A stretch of 64,000 nucleotides of DNA, taken from assembly GCF_905171775.1 (NCBI RefSeq), contig NC_053494.1:45913981-45977980 (forward strand), read 5' to 3'. The position numbers were made by a program, and so were the translations under genes. Position 1 is the stretch's first letter. Each line of letters starts with the position of its first letter. The notes beneath the pieces were generated by a model. It did no database searches and had not been told where the DNA came from. It saw nothing but the letters and a program-made list of their open reading frames with translations. Shown here in pieces: positions 42,690 to 53,301 of the stretch. This stretch comes from Rana temporaria (Eukaryota; Chordata; Amphibia; Anura; Ranidae).

Positions 42690-44095
42690 AAAAAATACAG
42701 CGTGGGGTTCCCCCCCAGGTGCATACCAGGCCCTTGGGTCTAGTATGGATTCGGAGGGGACCCCCCCACACCAATTTTTTTTTTTAAATGGCGTGATGGT
42801 CCCCAAAATCCATACCAGACCCTTATCCGAGCATGCAGCCCGGTAGGTCAGGAAAGGAAGGGGATGAGCCATACCAGGCCGCATGCCCTCAACATGGGGG
42901 GGGGGGTAATGGGTGCTTTGGGGCGGGGGGGGGTCTGCACCCCCCACCCCAAAGCACCTTGTAACCCTGTTTATGGGGACCAGGGCCTCTTCCCGACAAC
43001 CCTTGCCCGGTGATTGGCAGGGTCTGCGGGCGGGGGGCTTATCGGAATCTAGAAGCCCCCTTTAACAAGAAAAGTAATGTAGTGTTAATAAATACAGTAA
43101 ACAGCTTTTGACAAGTCTTTTATTAAAAATCTTCTTCTCCGCTTTTTTCTCTATCGGCTCCCGCATCTTCATCCTCTGGTCTTCTCCCCTCCCTGCTTTT
43201 TCTTCCGCTGTTCTTCTGTCTTCTTTGTCCGGTGTCCTTCTTCCTCTGCGGTCGCTCTCGCCACCGCTCCTCCTCCTCCTATGCTGTGTCCCACTGATCT
43301 GTCGGTGCCGATGTCCTGCATTACTTAAATAATGTCGGGGGAGTGGCAAACGGACTGCGTCATTCGGAGGCTACGCCCCCTTGTAACGTCACCGCCTGGG
43401 GCATGATAGGTCTGTGATGTCACAAGGGAGCTTGGCCACCAAATGACGTAATCCGATTGCCACGCCCCCGCCGTTTTTTAACTAATGCAGGACATCAGCG
43501 CTGACAGATCAGCGGGACACAGCATCGAAGGAGGAGCGGCGGCGGCAGGAGAGGAAGAAGAACACTGGACAAAGAAGACAGAAGAACAGTGGAAGAAGAA
43601 GCAGGGGGAGGAGAAGAGCGGAGGATGAAGATGCGGGAGAAGATAAGGAAGAAGCGGAGAATAAGAAGATTTTTAATTACAGACTTGTCAAAAACTGTTT
43701 ACTGTATTTATTAACACTACACTACTTTGTTTTTTGGTGAATGGGCAGGGGTACAACGTACCCCATACTCATTCACATAAGGGGAGCCGGCATCTGGGGG
43801 CAGCCAGCGACAACCACCGGGCAAGGGTTGTCGGGAAGAGGCCCTTGTCTCCATCAACATGGGGCAAGGTGCTTTGGGGTGGTAGGGCGCAGAGCCCCCC
43901 TGCCCCAAAGCACCATGTTGAGGCCATGCGGCCTGGTATGGTTCAGGCGGGGGGGAACTTGTTCGTCCCCTCCCTTTCCTGACCTACCGGGCTGCATGCT
44001 CGGATAAGGGTCTGGTATGGATTTTGGAGGAACACCCACAGAATTTATTTTAAATTTTGGTGTGGGGGGTGTCCCCTCTGAATCCATACTAGACC
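42690..44095. mobile_element. 1.4-kb foldback with about 690-bp arms
   Basis: The left arm (42700-43395) returns inverted at 43410-44095. Example: GTAGTGTTAATAAATACAGT at 43079 pairs with ACTGTATTTATTAACACTAC at about 43700, and GGTGCTTTGGGGC at 42911 pairs with GCCCCAAAGCACC at 43900. The centre is near 43405 (TTGTAACGTCACC / GATGTCACAA). One arm is pyrimidine-rich, the other purine-rich. The open frames (PIEKKAEKK-like) follow from this composition. Confidence 0.85.
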
Positions 44096-44200
44096 CTATG
44101 GTGTATTTAGATTTTGTGCTGCCCTAGGCCTGACTAAACTCGTACAACCCCTAATATAAATATGATCCACCCCTTCCTGTCAAGGTACACCCCTTCCTGT

Positions 44201-44848
44201 CATGAATAAGTCAAGTGGCTATTGACGATACGCGTGGGGAAGAAGCCGAGTGACGCGATTGACGGTCGAATCCGTCCTTCTGAGGAGATCGTAGCACTGA
44301 GCGGCGTTCAATGACTGATTGCAGTTGAGCCTGTTTACCATCGAGGTTCCGTGAGTGCAATCATTGTATTGCAGGGTTAATTTCCCATTTTATTACGTTA
44401 TTTGCACCATATATCTTTCTTTTCTCCTTATGAGCGGCTGATATCCTGTGTTTAATCGGGGAGTCCAGAAGGGAAAGGTTTTTTTGCTATAATGACAGCT
44501 GCACACCAGAGGACTGTGGATCTCACACCTGTCTCCTATTAGCCTATGTACTGAACTGTGTTTTTTCCATGAACTATTTTTGCTGGTTCTATTAGAACTT
44601 TTTCACATTATAGTTTTTTAGTGTTTTTTGTTTATCTTTTGCACATATACCTCCCTGATTTGAGGTGTAGGGGGTTCTTATTTATGTATATGGTATATAT
44701 ATATATATATATATGTATGCAATTTTTTACTTGATTATCAGCGCAACACAATATTTTCTTATTTATTCACTTTGGTTTTGTGCACCTCACGTGTCTGCAG
44801 CTTATCTTTAGTATTTTATATGGTTTTAGTAATAGCGCTGTAGTACCT
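44201..44848 (+). mobile_element. Hammerhead-bearing non-coding insertion (Penelope-like tail)
   Basis: CACCCCTTCCTGTCAAGGTA repeats flank it on both sides (44150-44200 and 44849-44905), so it was inserted there. At its left edge CATGAATAA, then stem II GTCAA(GTGGCTA)TTGAC, then GAT, then stem III ACGCGT, then G gives a compact hammerhead order with a defective core. The rest is AT-rich with an (AT)n run at 44693-44714. Structure parallels 32870-33602. Class assignment is inferred from what is known of Penelope-like elements. Confidence 0.45.
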
Positions 44849-45149
44849 TTTACACCTTCCTGTCAAGGTACACCCCTTCCTGTCAAGGTACACCCCTTCC
44901 TGTTTAAGACCTGCCCTGAAATTTTCCAGTGGGGACACTACTTCTGAGGGCCTTGGGGGGGGGGGAATCCTTAATCTGCAGAGATTTCCTCTCACTTCCT
45001 GTTTGGCTATGGGGCAGGAAATAAAGAGAAACTTTACTCTATACAAAATGAAAAAAAAAAGTGTTGCTTAAAGTTTCACTGATGGGCACTGATAAGGCTA
45101 AGATGGCACCAACGAGGTGGCACTGCTAAATTTATGGGGGACTAAGAGG
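44849..45149. repeat. Short tandem CACCCCTTCCTGTCAAGGTA and flanks
   Basis: The 20-bp unit occurs about three times here and twice before the insertion at 44201. 44905-45149 shows no gene. Confidence 0.6.
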
Positions 45150-45630
45150 ATATAACCATGCCAGTGGTGCAGCAGAAAACATATAGCACAGTGAGGAATG
45201 TATGTGGTCCAGACAGTGAGCAGGGGCAGGAACAAATAAATCCATCTGTTTATTTTTCTCATCAGCAATCAACAGAAATAAAATGAAGATTCCATAATAT
45301 GTACAACTGACACAAGCAAAGGATTGCAGGAGAGTCCTACTACCTACCTGACAGGCATAGGTGACCATGTCAGTGTCCCTTGTGTCCCCACCATCCCTAT
45401 CATACCAGCAGCAGTATGGCCACTTTATGGGGGCGCCAGACCGATTTGTCTTGCAGCCCAGTCCACCTCATAAAACTGGTGCTGCACTAAAAGTGTAGTG
45501 AAAGCTGGCGGGGACTCTTTTCATGCTGCCCCCCTGCAAAGTGCTGCCCTAGGCCTGGGACATTGCTTTACCTGCCCATGCCATTCTGCCGATGTATATG
45601 TACGTGAGTCAGTCGGCAAGTGGTTAATAG
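45150..45630 (+). repeat. Dispersed repeat, copy A
   Basis: AAGCAAAGGATTGCAGGAGA, ACCTACCTGACAGGCATAGG, CAGACCGATTTGTCTTGCAG and TAAAAGTGTAGTG recur in the same order at 47860-48120. 45590-45630 is a family-1 terminus (CGGCAAGTGGTTAA). Minus-strand open frames here have no known domain. Confidence 0.65.
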
Positions 45631-46400
45631 TGCCCATCCGCCCCTTAATACTCAACTGAGCCCGATTTCGATCCAGCGCTATGCATGTCTGCAGCAGTTC
45701 TTCTCCACTCTCCCCGCTCTCACAGGCTTGGCTTAGAGCATTGGGAGCCATTGGCTCCAGCTGCTGTCAGTCAAAAGCTGTGAGCATAGCTCAGGGGTGG
45801 GGCCTAGTCCCACTGTCATTGTGTGATTGTCAATTAAGCTTTTCATATTGATGTAACAATTTAAGAGAAACAGCGCACCAAATCAGCTTATAGTGACATT
45901 TCTTTGGGTGTTGATTTATTTAAACACATTTTAGAGTGTTGCTTTCGCTGAGAGTCACAATTCTTTTCACTGTGTCATTTAATAGTCACCAAGTGCAGAT
46001 TTTTTTTTACACAATCGACAAAGACAGTGAGGCTCCGGATCAAGCACACACAAGTGCCCCATAGCAGACAAGGGGGAGAAGCCAGGAGGGCCAACGGGGG
46101 ACCTGAGAAGAGGAGGATCAGGGCTGCTCTGTGCAAAACCATTACGCAGAGCAGATAAGTATAACATGTTTATTATTTTAATGAAAAAAATGTACAGCTT
46201 TACAGTCACTTTAAGAAGCAAGAGATCTTAAAATTGAGAATTTTACAATTATATTGGAGACTAGAGAAAGGCTTGATACTAAAGTATAGATTGTGAGGGC
46301 CCTGGATAACAGGAACTAATTCCCTATATATTTGGTGAGGGGAATGTGTAGGAATATAACATTTATAAAAAATGTATATAAAATTCCCTGTAAACGTATT
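45631..46400. repeat. Gene-free region with a TTAA-type MITE part
   Basis: 46010-46215 contains AGAAGAGGAGGATCAGGGCTG, GCTCTGTGCAAAACCATTAC and TTTACAGTCACTTTAA, the reverse of the 21440 family. The remainder is unassigned. Confidence 0.45.
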
Positions 46401-47047
46401 AAGCCGGATTCACATACATCGGCGCATATTTATGCCGGCGTAGCGTATCTCTTTTACGCTACGCCGGCGCAGCGCACAGATGCAAGCACTGGATTCACAA
46501 AGCACTCGCTCCGACTCGCTGTTAAAGATACGCTGGGTTTCCTCGGCGTAAGCCAGCGTAGGTGGAAGTTGGCGTGAGCCATGCTAATGAGGCGTGACCC
46601 CATGCCATAGAAGTACTTAAAACAAACGGCGCATGCGCCGTCCCGTGGACGTATCCCCGTGCGCATGCTCAGAATCACGTCGGAATTACTTCCTAAGATA
46701 CGACGGATCACTGCCTACGACGTGAACGTAACCTACGCGCAGCCCTATTCACGTACTACCTAAACGACGTAAAATGCGACGGCTGTGTTCCCTGGTCCAT
46801 ACCTTAGCATGACTTGCGCCTCCTATATGGGGAATAACTTTACGCCGGATGTATGACTTACGCAAACTGTGTATATTATGCGCCGGGCGCAAGTACGTTC
46901 GTGAATCGGCGTATCTCCCTCATTTGCATAGAAAATCAATGGGAGCAGAAAATGCGCCATATGACGGCGGCGACGACGACAGCGCACATTTACACTTACG
47001 CGGCGTATCTCGAGATACGTCGGCGTAAGTGCTTTGTGAATCCGGGC
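46401..47047. mobile_element. GGCCCGGATTCAC-type MITE, diverged
   Basis: AAGCCGGATTCACATACATC (left) and GTGCTTTGTGAATCCGGGCC (right) are inverted ends. Internal words (GCTAATGAGGCGTGA, TACGCCGG) and hairpins resemble the 29764 family but are more diverged. Target duplication not clear. Confidence 0.7.
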
Positions 47048-47859
47048 CGATATCTTTTCCTAGTTAAGAGGAATGTTTCATTACAGGATTTAATCGTATA
47101 TCCTGTTCTTGGGGTGAAGCTAGAAGACCCCTGATGTCTTCATTGAGAGGACCTTGTTGTCACTACTGTGACATTAGGCGCTTGTCAACATACATATATA
47201 CAGTACATGGTTAGGACAAATGTTAATACATAAACACATATTACACATCCCTACACACACCAGAAGAGGAAGAAGTAGCCATAGAGCCTCTTCCAGCCTT
47301 GTAAATGTGGCCTGTGCATCCAAGAGGTAATGAGCCCCGGTCATGAAAGGATTAAATAAAAGAGGAAGCAATTCAAATGCAAATATATCAAATTTTTATT
47401 GTGTGTTTATGAAAGTATAACTATGGATCTATACACATTTTTTCCTGTTCCAACTATATATACTCTGAATAAATCAAGAGTCCTTTGGTAAAATCAATTG
47501 GCCAGAAGTGAAGATCTAGTGATCCTCTCACCCATTCGCTGACACACTTTTGACCAAGAGATTGCAAGCCTGCCCACCACGGCAAGGTAGACTCTTCTAG
47601 GGCAGGACCTACACTAACTACACTAAGCTACCCTACTGGATGCTAGTCATCCTTTTTCTAATGTTGGGTGTATGTATGTAGTAGGCCTCATCCTATAATC
47701 TGTGTGTGCGATCTACTCTCTCCTAATATGGTTGTGTGTGTGTGTGCATCTCTCTAAAGCATGGAGCGGTCAGTCAGTTTATGTACATCTGGATGTGTGT
47801 TAGTGTAGGTTAGTGCATGCCAGTGCAGTGTGTGTCAGTAAATAAACGTTCATCAGTAA
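47048..47859. other. Gene-free stretch
   Basis: No exon or repeat recognised. A short (GT)n run is at 47732-47743. Confidence 0.3.
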
Positions 47860-48121
47860 TTACCAGAAATAAAATGAAGATTATTTAATATGTAAAACTG
47901 ATACAAGCAAAGGATTGCAGGAGAGTCCTACTACCTACCTGTCAGGTATAGGTGACCATGTCAGTGTCCCTTGTGTCTGCACCATCATACCGGCAGTAGT
48001 GCGGCTGCTTTATGGGGGCACCAGACCGATTTGTCTTGCGGCCCAGTCCACCTCATAAGACTGGCACTACACTAAAAGTGTAGCACAAGCCGACGGGGAC
48101 TCTTTCCATGCTGCCCCCCCT
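47860..48121 (+). repeat. Dispersed repeat, copy B
   Basis: Direct copy of 45270-45540, about 2.6 kb away, with about 85-90% likeness by eye over 260 bp. It lies immediately before the 67-bp minisatellite. Confidence 0.7.
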
Positions 48122-49030
48122 GAAAAGTGGAGTGTTCACCTGAGAGGTATTAGCTCAATTAGGGTGAAGCGACTCCTTCTCTGTAGTAGTAGTCTGGAGT
48201 GTTCACCTTAGAGGTGTTAGTTCAATTAGGTGAAGGGACTCCTTTTCGGTAATAATAGTCTGGAGTATTCACCTGAGAGGTGTTAGTTCAATCAGGTGAA
48301 GGGACTCCTTTTCGGTAATAATAGTCTGGAGTGTTCACCTGAGGCCGTTTTCATCGGTTCACCGCTGAAGCAGACCGATGTTCTGATGTGCGTACACACC
48401 ATCAGTTCAAAACCCGATCGGGTCAGAACGCGGTGACGTAAAACACACGACGTGCTGAAAAAAACTAAGTTCAATGCTTCCAAGCATGCGTCGACTTGAT
48501 TCTGAGCATGCACGCGTTTTGAACCAATGCTTTTGTGTACCAACCATCGGTTTTGACCGATGGTCAGCCGTCCATCGGTTCGATTTTAAAGCAAGTTCTA
48601 AAACTTTGGTCTGAAGGACAGAAGTCCGATGGGCCGTACACACGATTGGTTTGGACCGATGAAACGGGACTTCGGTCCGTTTTCATCGGTTTGGACCGGT
48701 CGTGTGTACGCGGCCTGAGAGGTGTTAGTTCAATCAGGTGAAGCGACTCCCTTTCGGTAATAATAGCCTGGAGTGTTCACCTGAGAGGTGTTAGCTCAAT
48801 CAGGTGACGCGACTCCTTTTCGGTAATTATAGCCTGGAGTGTTCACCTGAGAGGTGTTAGTTCAATCAGGTGACGCGACTCCTTTTCGGTAATAATAGTC
48901 TGGAGTGTTCATCTGAGAGGTGTTAGTTCAATCAGGTGAAGTGACTCCTTTTCGGTAATAATAGTCTGGAGTGTTCACCTGAGAGGTGTTAGTTCAATCA
49001 GGTGACGCGACTCCTTTTCTGTAGTAATGG
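48122..49030. repeat. 67-bp minisatellite split by a MITE
   Basis: About eight copies of a unit with GAGAGGTGTTAGTTCAATCA, GGTGAAGGGACTCCTTTTCG and GTAATAATAGTCTGGAGTGT lie at 48122-48342 and 48716-49030. The third copy is cut at CACCTGA|GAGGTG by the element at 48343-48715. Copies differ by few bases. Confidence 0.92.
48343..48715. mobile_element. Palindromic GGCC-ended MITE inside the minisatellite, TGA duplication
   Basis: Ends GGCCGTTTTCATCGG and GTGTGTACGCGGCC; TGA at 48340-48342 and 48716-48718. Neighbouring minisatellite units read CACCTGAGAGGTG, giving the empty site and proving the 3-bp TGA duplication. The interior is palindromic (ACCGATGGTC, GGTTTTGACC words). Confidence 0.88.
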
Positions 49031-49131
49031 TCAAGAATATTTTTTTTTGTCTAGACATCATCTACTGTAAGCAGAAAATGTACATGTTGGTATACATTAC
49101 CCCATGATGTTTTCAGGGGATCTGAAAGAGA

Positions 49132-49842
49132 TTAATATACATTCCGGAAAACCTGGATGGGGGCTCCATTTTCATCAATGCCCACGACAGCAATAATGAT
49201 CAGACCGCCTTCATGTGGAGCCACGTACCAACTTGGAATAAATGTTCGGCACACGGGACATGTCGGGCTTTGGTCAAGCCACCTGTGGATACAAGGAGAG
49301 TGGAACCTGTGAGTACAGTTTATTTCTATAGAGTCCTCTGCACCATACTCACAGAGGCAAATGGAACAGGTAGGCTGCTCCATTGCCGGTGGTCTCGGAG
49401 GCGCTGGGTGCTGATCCCTGGCGGCGTCCACCATTGCCAGTGGTCTCGGAGGCGCTGGGTGCTGATCCCTGGCGGCGTCCTCCATTGCCGGTGGTCTCAG
49501 AGGCACTGGGTGCTGATCCCTGGCAGCGTCCTCCATTGCCGGTGGTCTCAGAGGCACTGGGTGCTGATCCCTGGCGGCGTCCTCCATTGCCGGTGGTCTC
49601 AGAGGCACTGGGTGCTGATCCCTGGCAGCGTCCTCCATTGCCGGTGGTCTCAGAGGCACTGGGTGCTGATCCCTGGCAGCGTCCTCCATTGCCGGTGGTC
49701 TCAGAGGCACTGGGTGCTGATCCCTGGCCGCGTCCTCTCGTCTCCTCCGAAGCTGTCCTCTCGTCCGGTGGGCGATCGGATCCGCTCCTCCCTCCTGGCG
49801 CGATCGCCTTCCACTTGCCCGGCGTCGAGAAGGACGTGGCAT
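49132..49842 (-). CDS. RING-H2 finger protein with tandem repeats (putative E3 ubiquitin ligase)
   Basis: A 236-residue reading frame, ATG at 49842, stop TAA at 49132. The N-terminus is basic (MPRPSRRRASGRRSRQ; possible nuclear signal). Residues 36-154 are seven copies of a 17-residue unit (EDAARDQHPVPLRPPAM), the last two with PAPPRP. The RING-H2 ligands are C159, C162, C176, H178, H181, C184, C195 and C198 (C-x2-C-x13-C-x-H-x2-H-x2-C-x10-C-x2-C), so E2 binding and ubiquitin transfer are expected. A short hydrophobic LIIIAVVGI stretch (214-222) follows. A splice acceptor (CTTTTCTTTTTCAG|) lies at 49858, 16 bp above the ATG, so the ATG is the first codon of this exon and the protein is complete. 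Gene name unknown. Confidence 0.85.
   Translation of the reverse strand: MPRPSRRRASGRRSRQEGGADPIAHRTRGQLRRRREDAARDQHPVPLRPPAMEDAARDQHPVPLRPPAMEDAARDQHPVPLRPPAMEDAARDQHPVPLRPPAMEDAARDQHPVPLRPPAMEDAARDQHPAPPRPLAMVDAARDQHPAPPRPPAMEQPTCSICLCEYGAEDSIEINCTHRFHSPCIHRWLDQSPTCPVCRTFIPSWYVAPHEGGLIIIAVVGIDENGAPIQVFRNVY
49382..49738 (-). repeat. Coding 51-bp tandem repeat, seven copies
   Basis: Seven 51-bp units inside the RING gene. The five units farthest from the RING are nearly identical at the DNA level, including silent sites, whereas the two nearest the RING differ. Because 51 is a multiple of 3, copy number can change without a frameshift, and all other frames stay open on both strands (the plus-strand frames here are by-products). 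Confidence 0.93.
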
Positions 49843-49858
49843 CTTAATGCCGCTGTAC

Positions 49859-50410
49859 CTGAAAAAGAAAAGAAAAACCCCAAAAAAATTATTAATAGTA
49901 AAATATACAATAATAATAATAATAATAATATGATAATGGAAATATATTTGAATTAAAATGCTAATAATCGCAGGAAACACAATGTGACTCGATCAGCTCC
50001 CAGTGCAGGAATTATATAAAACAACTTCAGCCCACTATGACATCACACATCTCATACCAACTTTTCAGGCCCGGACACTGACTGGGAATACTTTGGTCAT
50101 GTAACACTGTAGCCAAATAAATGTTATATAATTTTAAAGATTTTACATACAATTAAACTGTACTATGGTTATTTAAATGGCTGGGTATGTTGAGCATAAT
50201 TCTCAGTATCTGTTCTTATTCTGTATGTATCAACCCTACACAGTACAACTTCTCTTGTCCTGTATGCCGAGTGCAATTCTCGGTATCAGTTCTTATTCTG
50301 TATGTATGGACCTTGCACAGTACCACTTCTCTTATTCTTTATGCTGGGTGTAATTCTTAATAACTTATTATTGTAGGTGACTTCATACTGCGTCACTGAA
50401 TGATCCTGAG
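49859..50410. other. Intron-side sequence of the RING gene
   Basis: Begins with the polypyrimidine tract of the acceptor (minus strand). AATAATAATAATAAT at 49911-49928 is a short microsatellite. 50195-50345 holds an about 90-bp tandem duplication (AATTCTCAGTATCTGTTCTT / AATTCTCGGTATCAGTTCTT). Confidence 0.55.
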
Positions 50411-50530
50411 CAGGGCCGCCATCAGGGTTGGACCACGGTTCTCCTGTAGGGGGCCCGGACAGCAGGCGAATCAGACGGTGGGGTGATTAAGAGTAATTGC
50501 AGAACAATGTTCTGTGCTCCTCTCTGCAGC
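50411..50530. mobile_element. hAT terminus fragment
   Basis: CAGGGCCGCCATCAGGGTTG followed by GTAGGGGGCCCGGACAG resembles a hAT MITE end. No right end found. Confidence 0.4.
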
Positions 50531-51450
50531 AACTTAAAGCGGGCTTCCACCTGCAATTTATTTATTTTTTAAGTCAACAGCTACAAACACTGCAGCTGCT
50601 GACTTTTAATAAGGACACTTACCTGTCCTAGGCGCCTGCGATGTCGGCCCCCTGAGGCCGATCCCTCGATCGTGGCAGGTCCTGGCACCGCCATCCTCAC
50701 TAAGGTAAACAGGTAGTGGAGCCTTGCGGCTTCACTGCCCGTTTCCTACTGGGCATGCGCGAGTCTCACGGTGCCGTATGAATGGGCGGCTGATCTCTGG
50801 GATACACACAGTTCCCAGAAGGCAGCGCGCCCCATTCCCCAGAAGACAACGCAAGGATGAAGACCAGCCGCGGACTAGAAAGAGGCAGATTAGGAAGATC
50901 CGCCTAGCAACCGCAATTTCTGGTAAGTAAAACATTTTTTATTTTCTATTTTTTTTTCTTTTTTTTGTGGCATTTTGGTGTAATTTTTTTTTTTCACATG
51001 CAGAAGTGAACGCATACGTAAGTCCCGCCCACATATGAAAATGGTGTTCAAACCACACATGTGAGGAATCGCTACGAACATTAGAGCGAGAGCAATAATT
51101 GTTGCCCTAGACCTCCTCTGTAACTCAAAACATGCAACCAGTAAAAAAAAATAAAAATTAAGCGTCGCCTATGGGGATTTTTAAGTAGCGAAATTTGGCG
51201 CCATTCCACGAGCATGTGCAATTTTGAAGGGTGACGTGTTAGGTATCTGTTTACTCGGCGTAACTTCATCTTTCACATTATGCAAAAACATTGGGCCAAC
51301 TTTACGGTTTTGTTCTTTAAGCACAAAACGGTCACCCCCCCCCCAAAAAAACATGTTAGAAAATTGCTGCGCAAATACCGTGCGAGATAAAATGTGAGAG
51401 CACCGAAAGCTGAGAATTGGTCTGGTTAGGAAGGGGTTTTAAGTGCTTAA
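50531..51450. mobile_element. TTAA-type element(s), first of a chain
   Basis: Starts CTTAAAGCGGGCTTCCACC and ends GGGGTTTTAAGTGCTTAA. 50531-50937 is related to the reversed 20400-20816 segment; 50940-51440 carries AGTCCCGCCCACATATGAAA, GAGCGAGAGCAATAATTGTT and CGTGCGAGATAAAATGTGAG, shared with 52740-53080, 58807-58930 and 61700-62110. There may be two elements here. Confidence 0.5.
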
Positions 51451-52312
51451 CACTTTCCCTGCCGAGTCATTGTAAAATTATTATTGCTCGGGACCTGGTG
51501 CGCGTGCCCGGCGGCCGCGATGTCCGCCGGGCACCCGCGATTGCCCGCAATCACGGCAGGCCCATGGATCTGTGTGTGTAAAAACACAGATCCATGTCCT
51601 GTACGCGGTGAGGAGACCAATGTGTGCTCCCAGTAAAGAGGAACACACATCGGTCTCCTCCCCTTGTGAGTCCCCTCCCCCCTACAGTTAGAACACACTT
51701 TAGGAAACATATTAACCCCTTCAGCGCCCCCTAGTGTTAACCCCTTTCCTGCCAGTCACATTTACACAGTAATCAGTGCAGTTTTATAGCACTAATCTGT
51801 ATGTATAAATGTGAATGGTCACAAAAATGTGTCAAAAGTGTCCGATATGTCCGCCGCAATGTCACGGTCACAATAAAAATCGCAGATCGCCGCCATTACT
51901 AGTAAAAAAAAAATATGCCATAATTATATTCCCTATTTTGTAGATGCTAGAACTTTTGCACAAACCGATCAAATACGCTTTTTGCTATATTTTTTTACCA
52001 AAAATATGTAGAAGAATACGCATCGGCCTAAACTGAGGAAAGAATTTTTTTATTTTTTTTAAATTATGACATTTATTAAATCAAAAAGTAATTACAAGAT
52101 ATTGTGTTTTTTTCAAAATTGTCGCTCTTCTTTTGTTTATAGCGCAAAAAATAAATACCGCAGAGGTGATCAAATACCACCAAGAGAAAGCTCTATTTGT
52201 GGGAAAAAAAGGGCGTCAATTTTGTTTGAGAGCCACGTCGCACGACCGTGCAATTGTCATTTAAAATACGACAGCAGAAGGGGGTGAAAATGCCCTGTAT
52301 GGAAGTGGTTAA
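51447..52312 (+). mobile_element. TTAA-family MITE (family 1b)
   Basis: TTAA at 51447-51450 and 52309-52312. Left CACTTTCCCTGCCGAGTC, right TGCCCTGTATGGAAGTGG. The interior is homologous to 41511-42512 (GTGTGTAAAAACACAGATCC hairpin, AGCGCCCCCTAGTG). Its TTAAs are shared with the elements on each side. Confidence 0.78.
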
Positions 52313-53085
52313 TGACCAGGCCATTTTTTGCGATACGTAACTGCGTCACTTTAACTGACAATTGCGCGGTCGTGCGACGCTGTACCCAAACAAAATTGAT
52401 GTCCTTTTTTTCCAACAAATAGAGCTTTTTTTGGTGGTATTTAATCACCTCTGAGGTTTTTATTTGTGTCAATTTTGAAACAAAAACAATATTTCTTACT
52501 TTTTGCTATAATAAATATCCCCAATTTTTTTTTTTTTTTTTAAAAAACTTTTTCATCAATTTAGGACAATATATTTTCTTCTACATATTTTTGTTGAAAA
52601 AAACAAAGAAAACAAGGCATTCCCAGCGCAGTCCCTGTAAAAGGAATAAAAGTGACACATTTTTTTTTTTAAATACAGTGTAAAAATTCTAAATAAAAGG
52701 TAAAACAAATAATAAAAAAAAAAATTTAAACTCACCCCAACCCGCCAAGATCGCGTGCAGAAGCGAACGCATACGTGAGCAGCGCTGCATATGAAACCAC
52801 ACATGTGAGGTATTGCTGCAATCATTAGAGCGAGAGCAATAATTCTAGCCCTAGACCTCCTCTGTAATTCAAAACATGCAACCTGTAGAATTTTTTAAAT
52901 GTCGCCTATGGAGCGGGCTCAACTTTGAAGCGTGGCATGTTGGGTATCAATTTGCTCGGCGTAACATTATCTTTCTTAATATAAAAAAAAAAAAATTGGG
53001 CTAACGTTACTGTTGTCTTATTTTTTCATTGAAAAAAGTAATTTCTTTCCCCCAAAAAAGTGCGCTTGTGTAGCGCCCTGCTCCC
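52309..53085 (-). mobile_element. TTAA-type element in reverse, truncated
   Basis: TTAATGACCAGGCCATTTTT begins a reversed family-1-like text (ACAATTGCGCGGTCGTGCG, AATAGAGCTTTTTTTGGTGG), then the GAGCGAGAGCAATAATTCTA segment as in 50940-51440. Right end unclear. Confidence 0.6.
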
Positions 53086-53301
53086 AAAGATGGGGGCGCT
53101 ATTTTAAATTGATGGGATATCTGGGCCAATAGTTGGGCCCAGACTTGCTGTAAATTTGCCTCTGCCCCCTCTGGGCTTTCACACTGGAGAGACAGCAGTG
53201 GCTGTTTTAGGGAGCTTTGCAGGCGCTATTTTTAGCGCAATAGCGCCTGCAAAGCTCCCAGTGTGAAAGCAGCCTTACTCTGCAATGAGCCCGCTCGGGG
53301 G
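53079..53301. mobile_element. LTR start fragment and MITE end
   Basis: TGTAGCGCCCTGCTCC (53079) matches the start of the solo LTR at 14093. At 53165-53275 CTTTCACACTGG...CCAGTGTGAAAGCAGCCTTA reads as inverted ends with a GCAGGCGCTATTTTTAGCGC hairpin, an over-short MITE of the CACACT-end type. Confidence 0.45.

Noticed and set aside
43062..43349. Arg/Glu-rich frame (RRRRSGGESDRRGRRTPDKEDR)
   Set aside because: Composition of the foldback arm; the mirrored arm gives the same effect on the other strand.
44270..44300. tRNA-like GGTCGAATCC word
   Set aside because: No cloverleaf can be built around it; acceptor and D arms are absent.
49213..49956. Plus-strand frames of 154 and 247 residues (PVVSEALGADPWRR repeats)
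   Set aside because: Antisense of the 51-bp coding repeat of the RING gene; the RING ligands and splice acceptor support only the minus strand.
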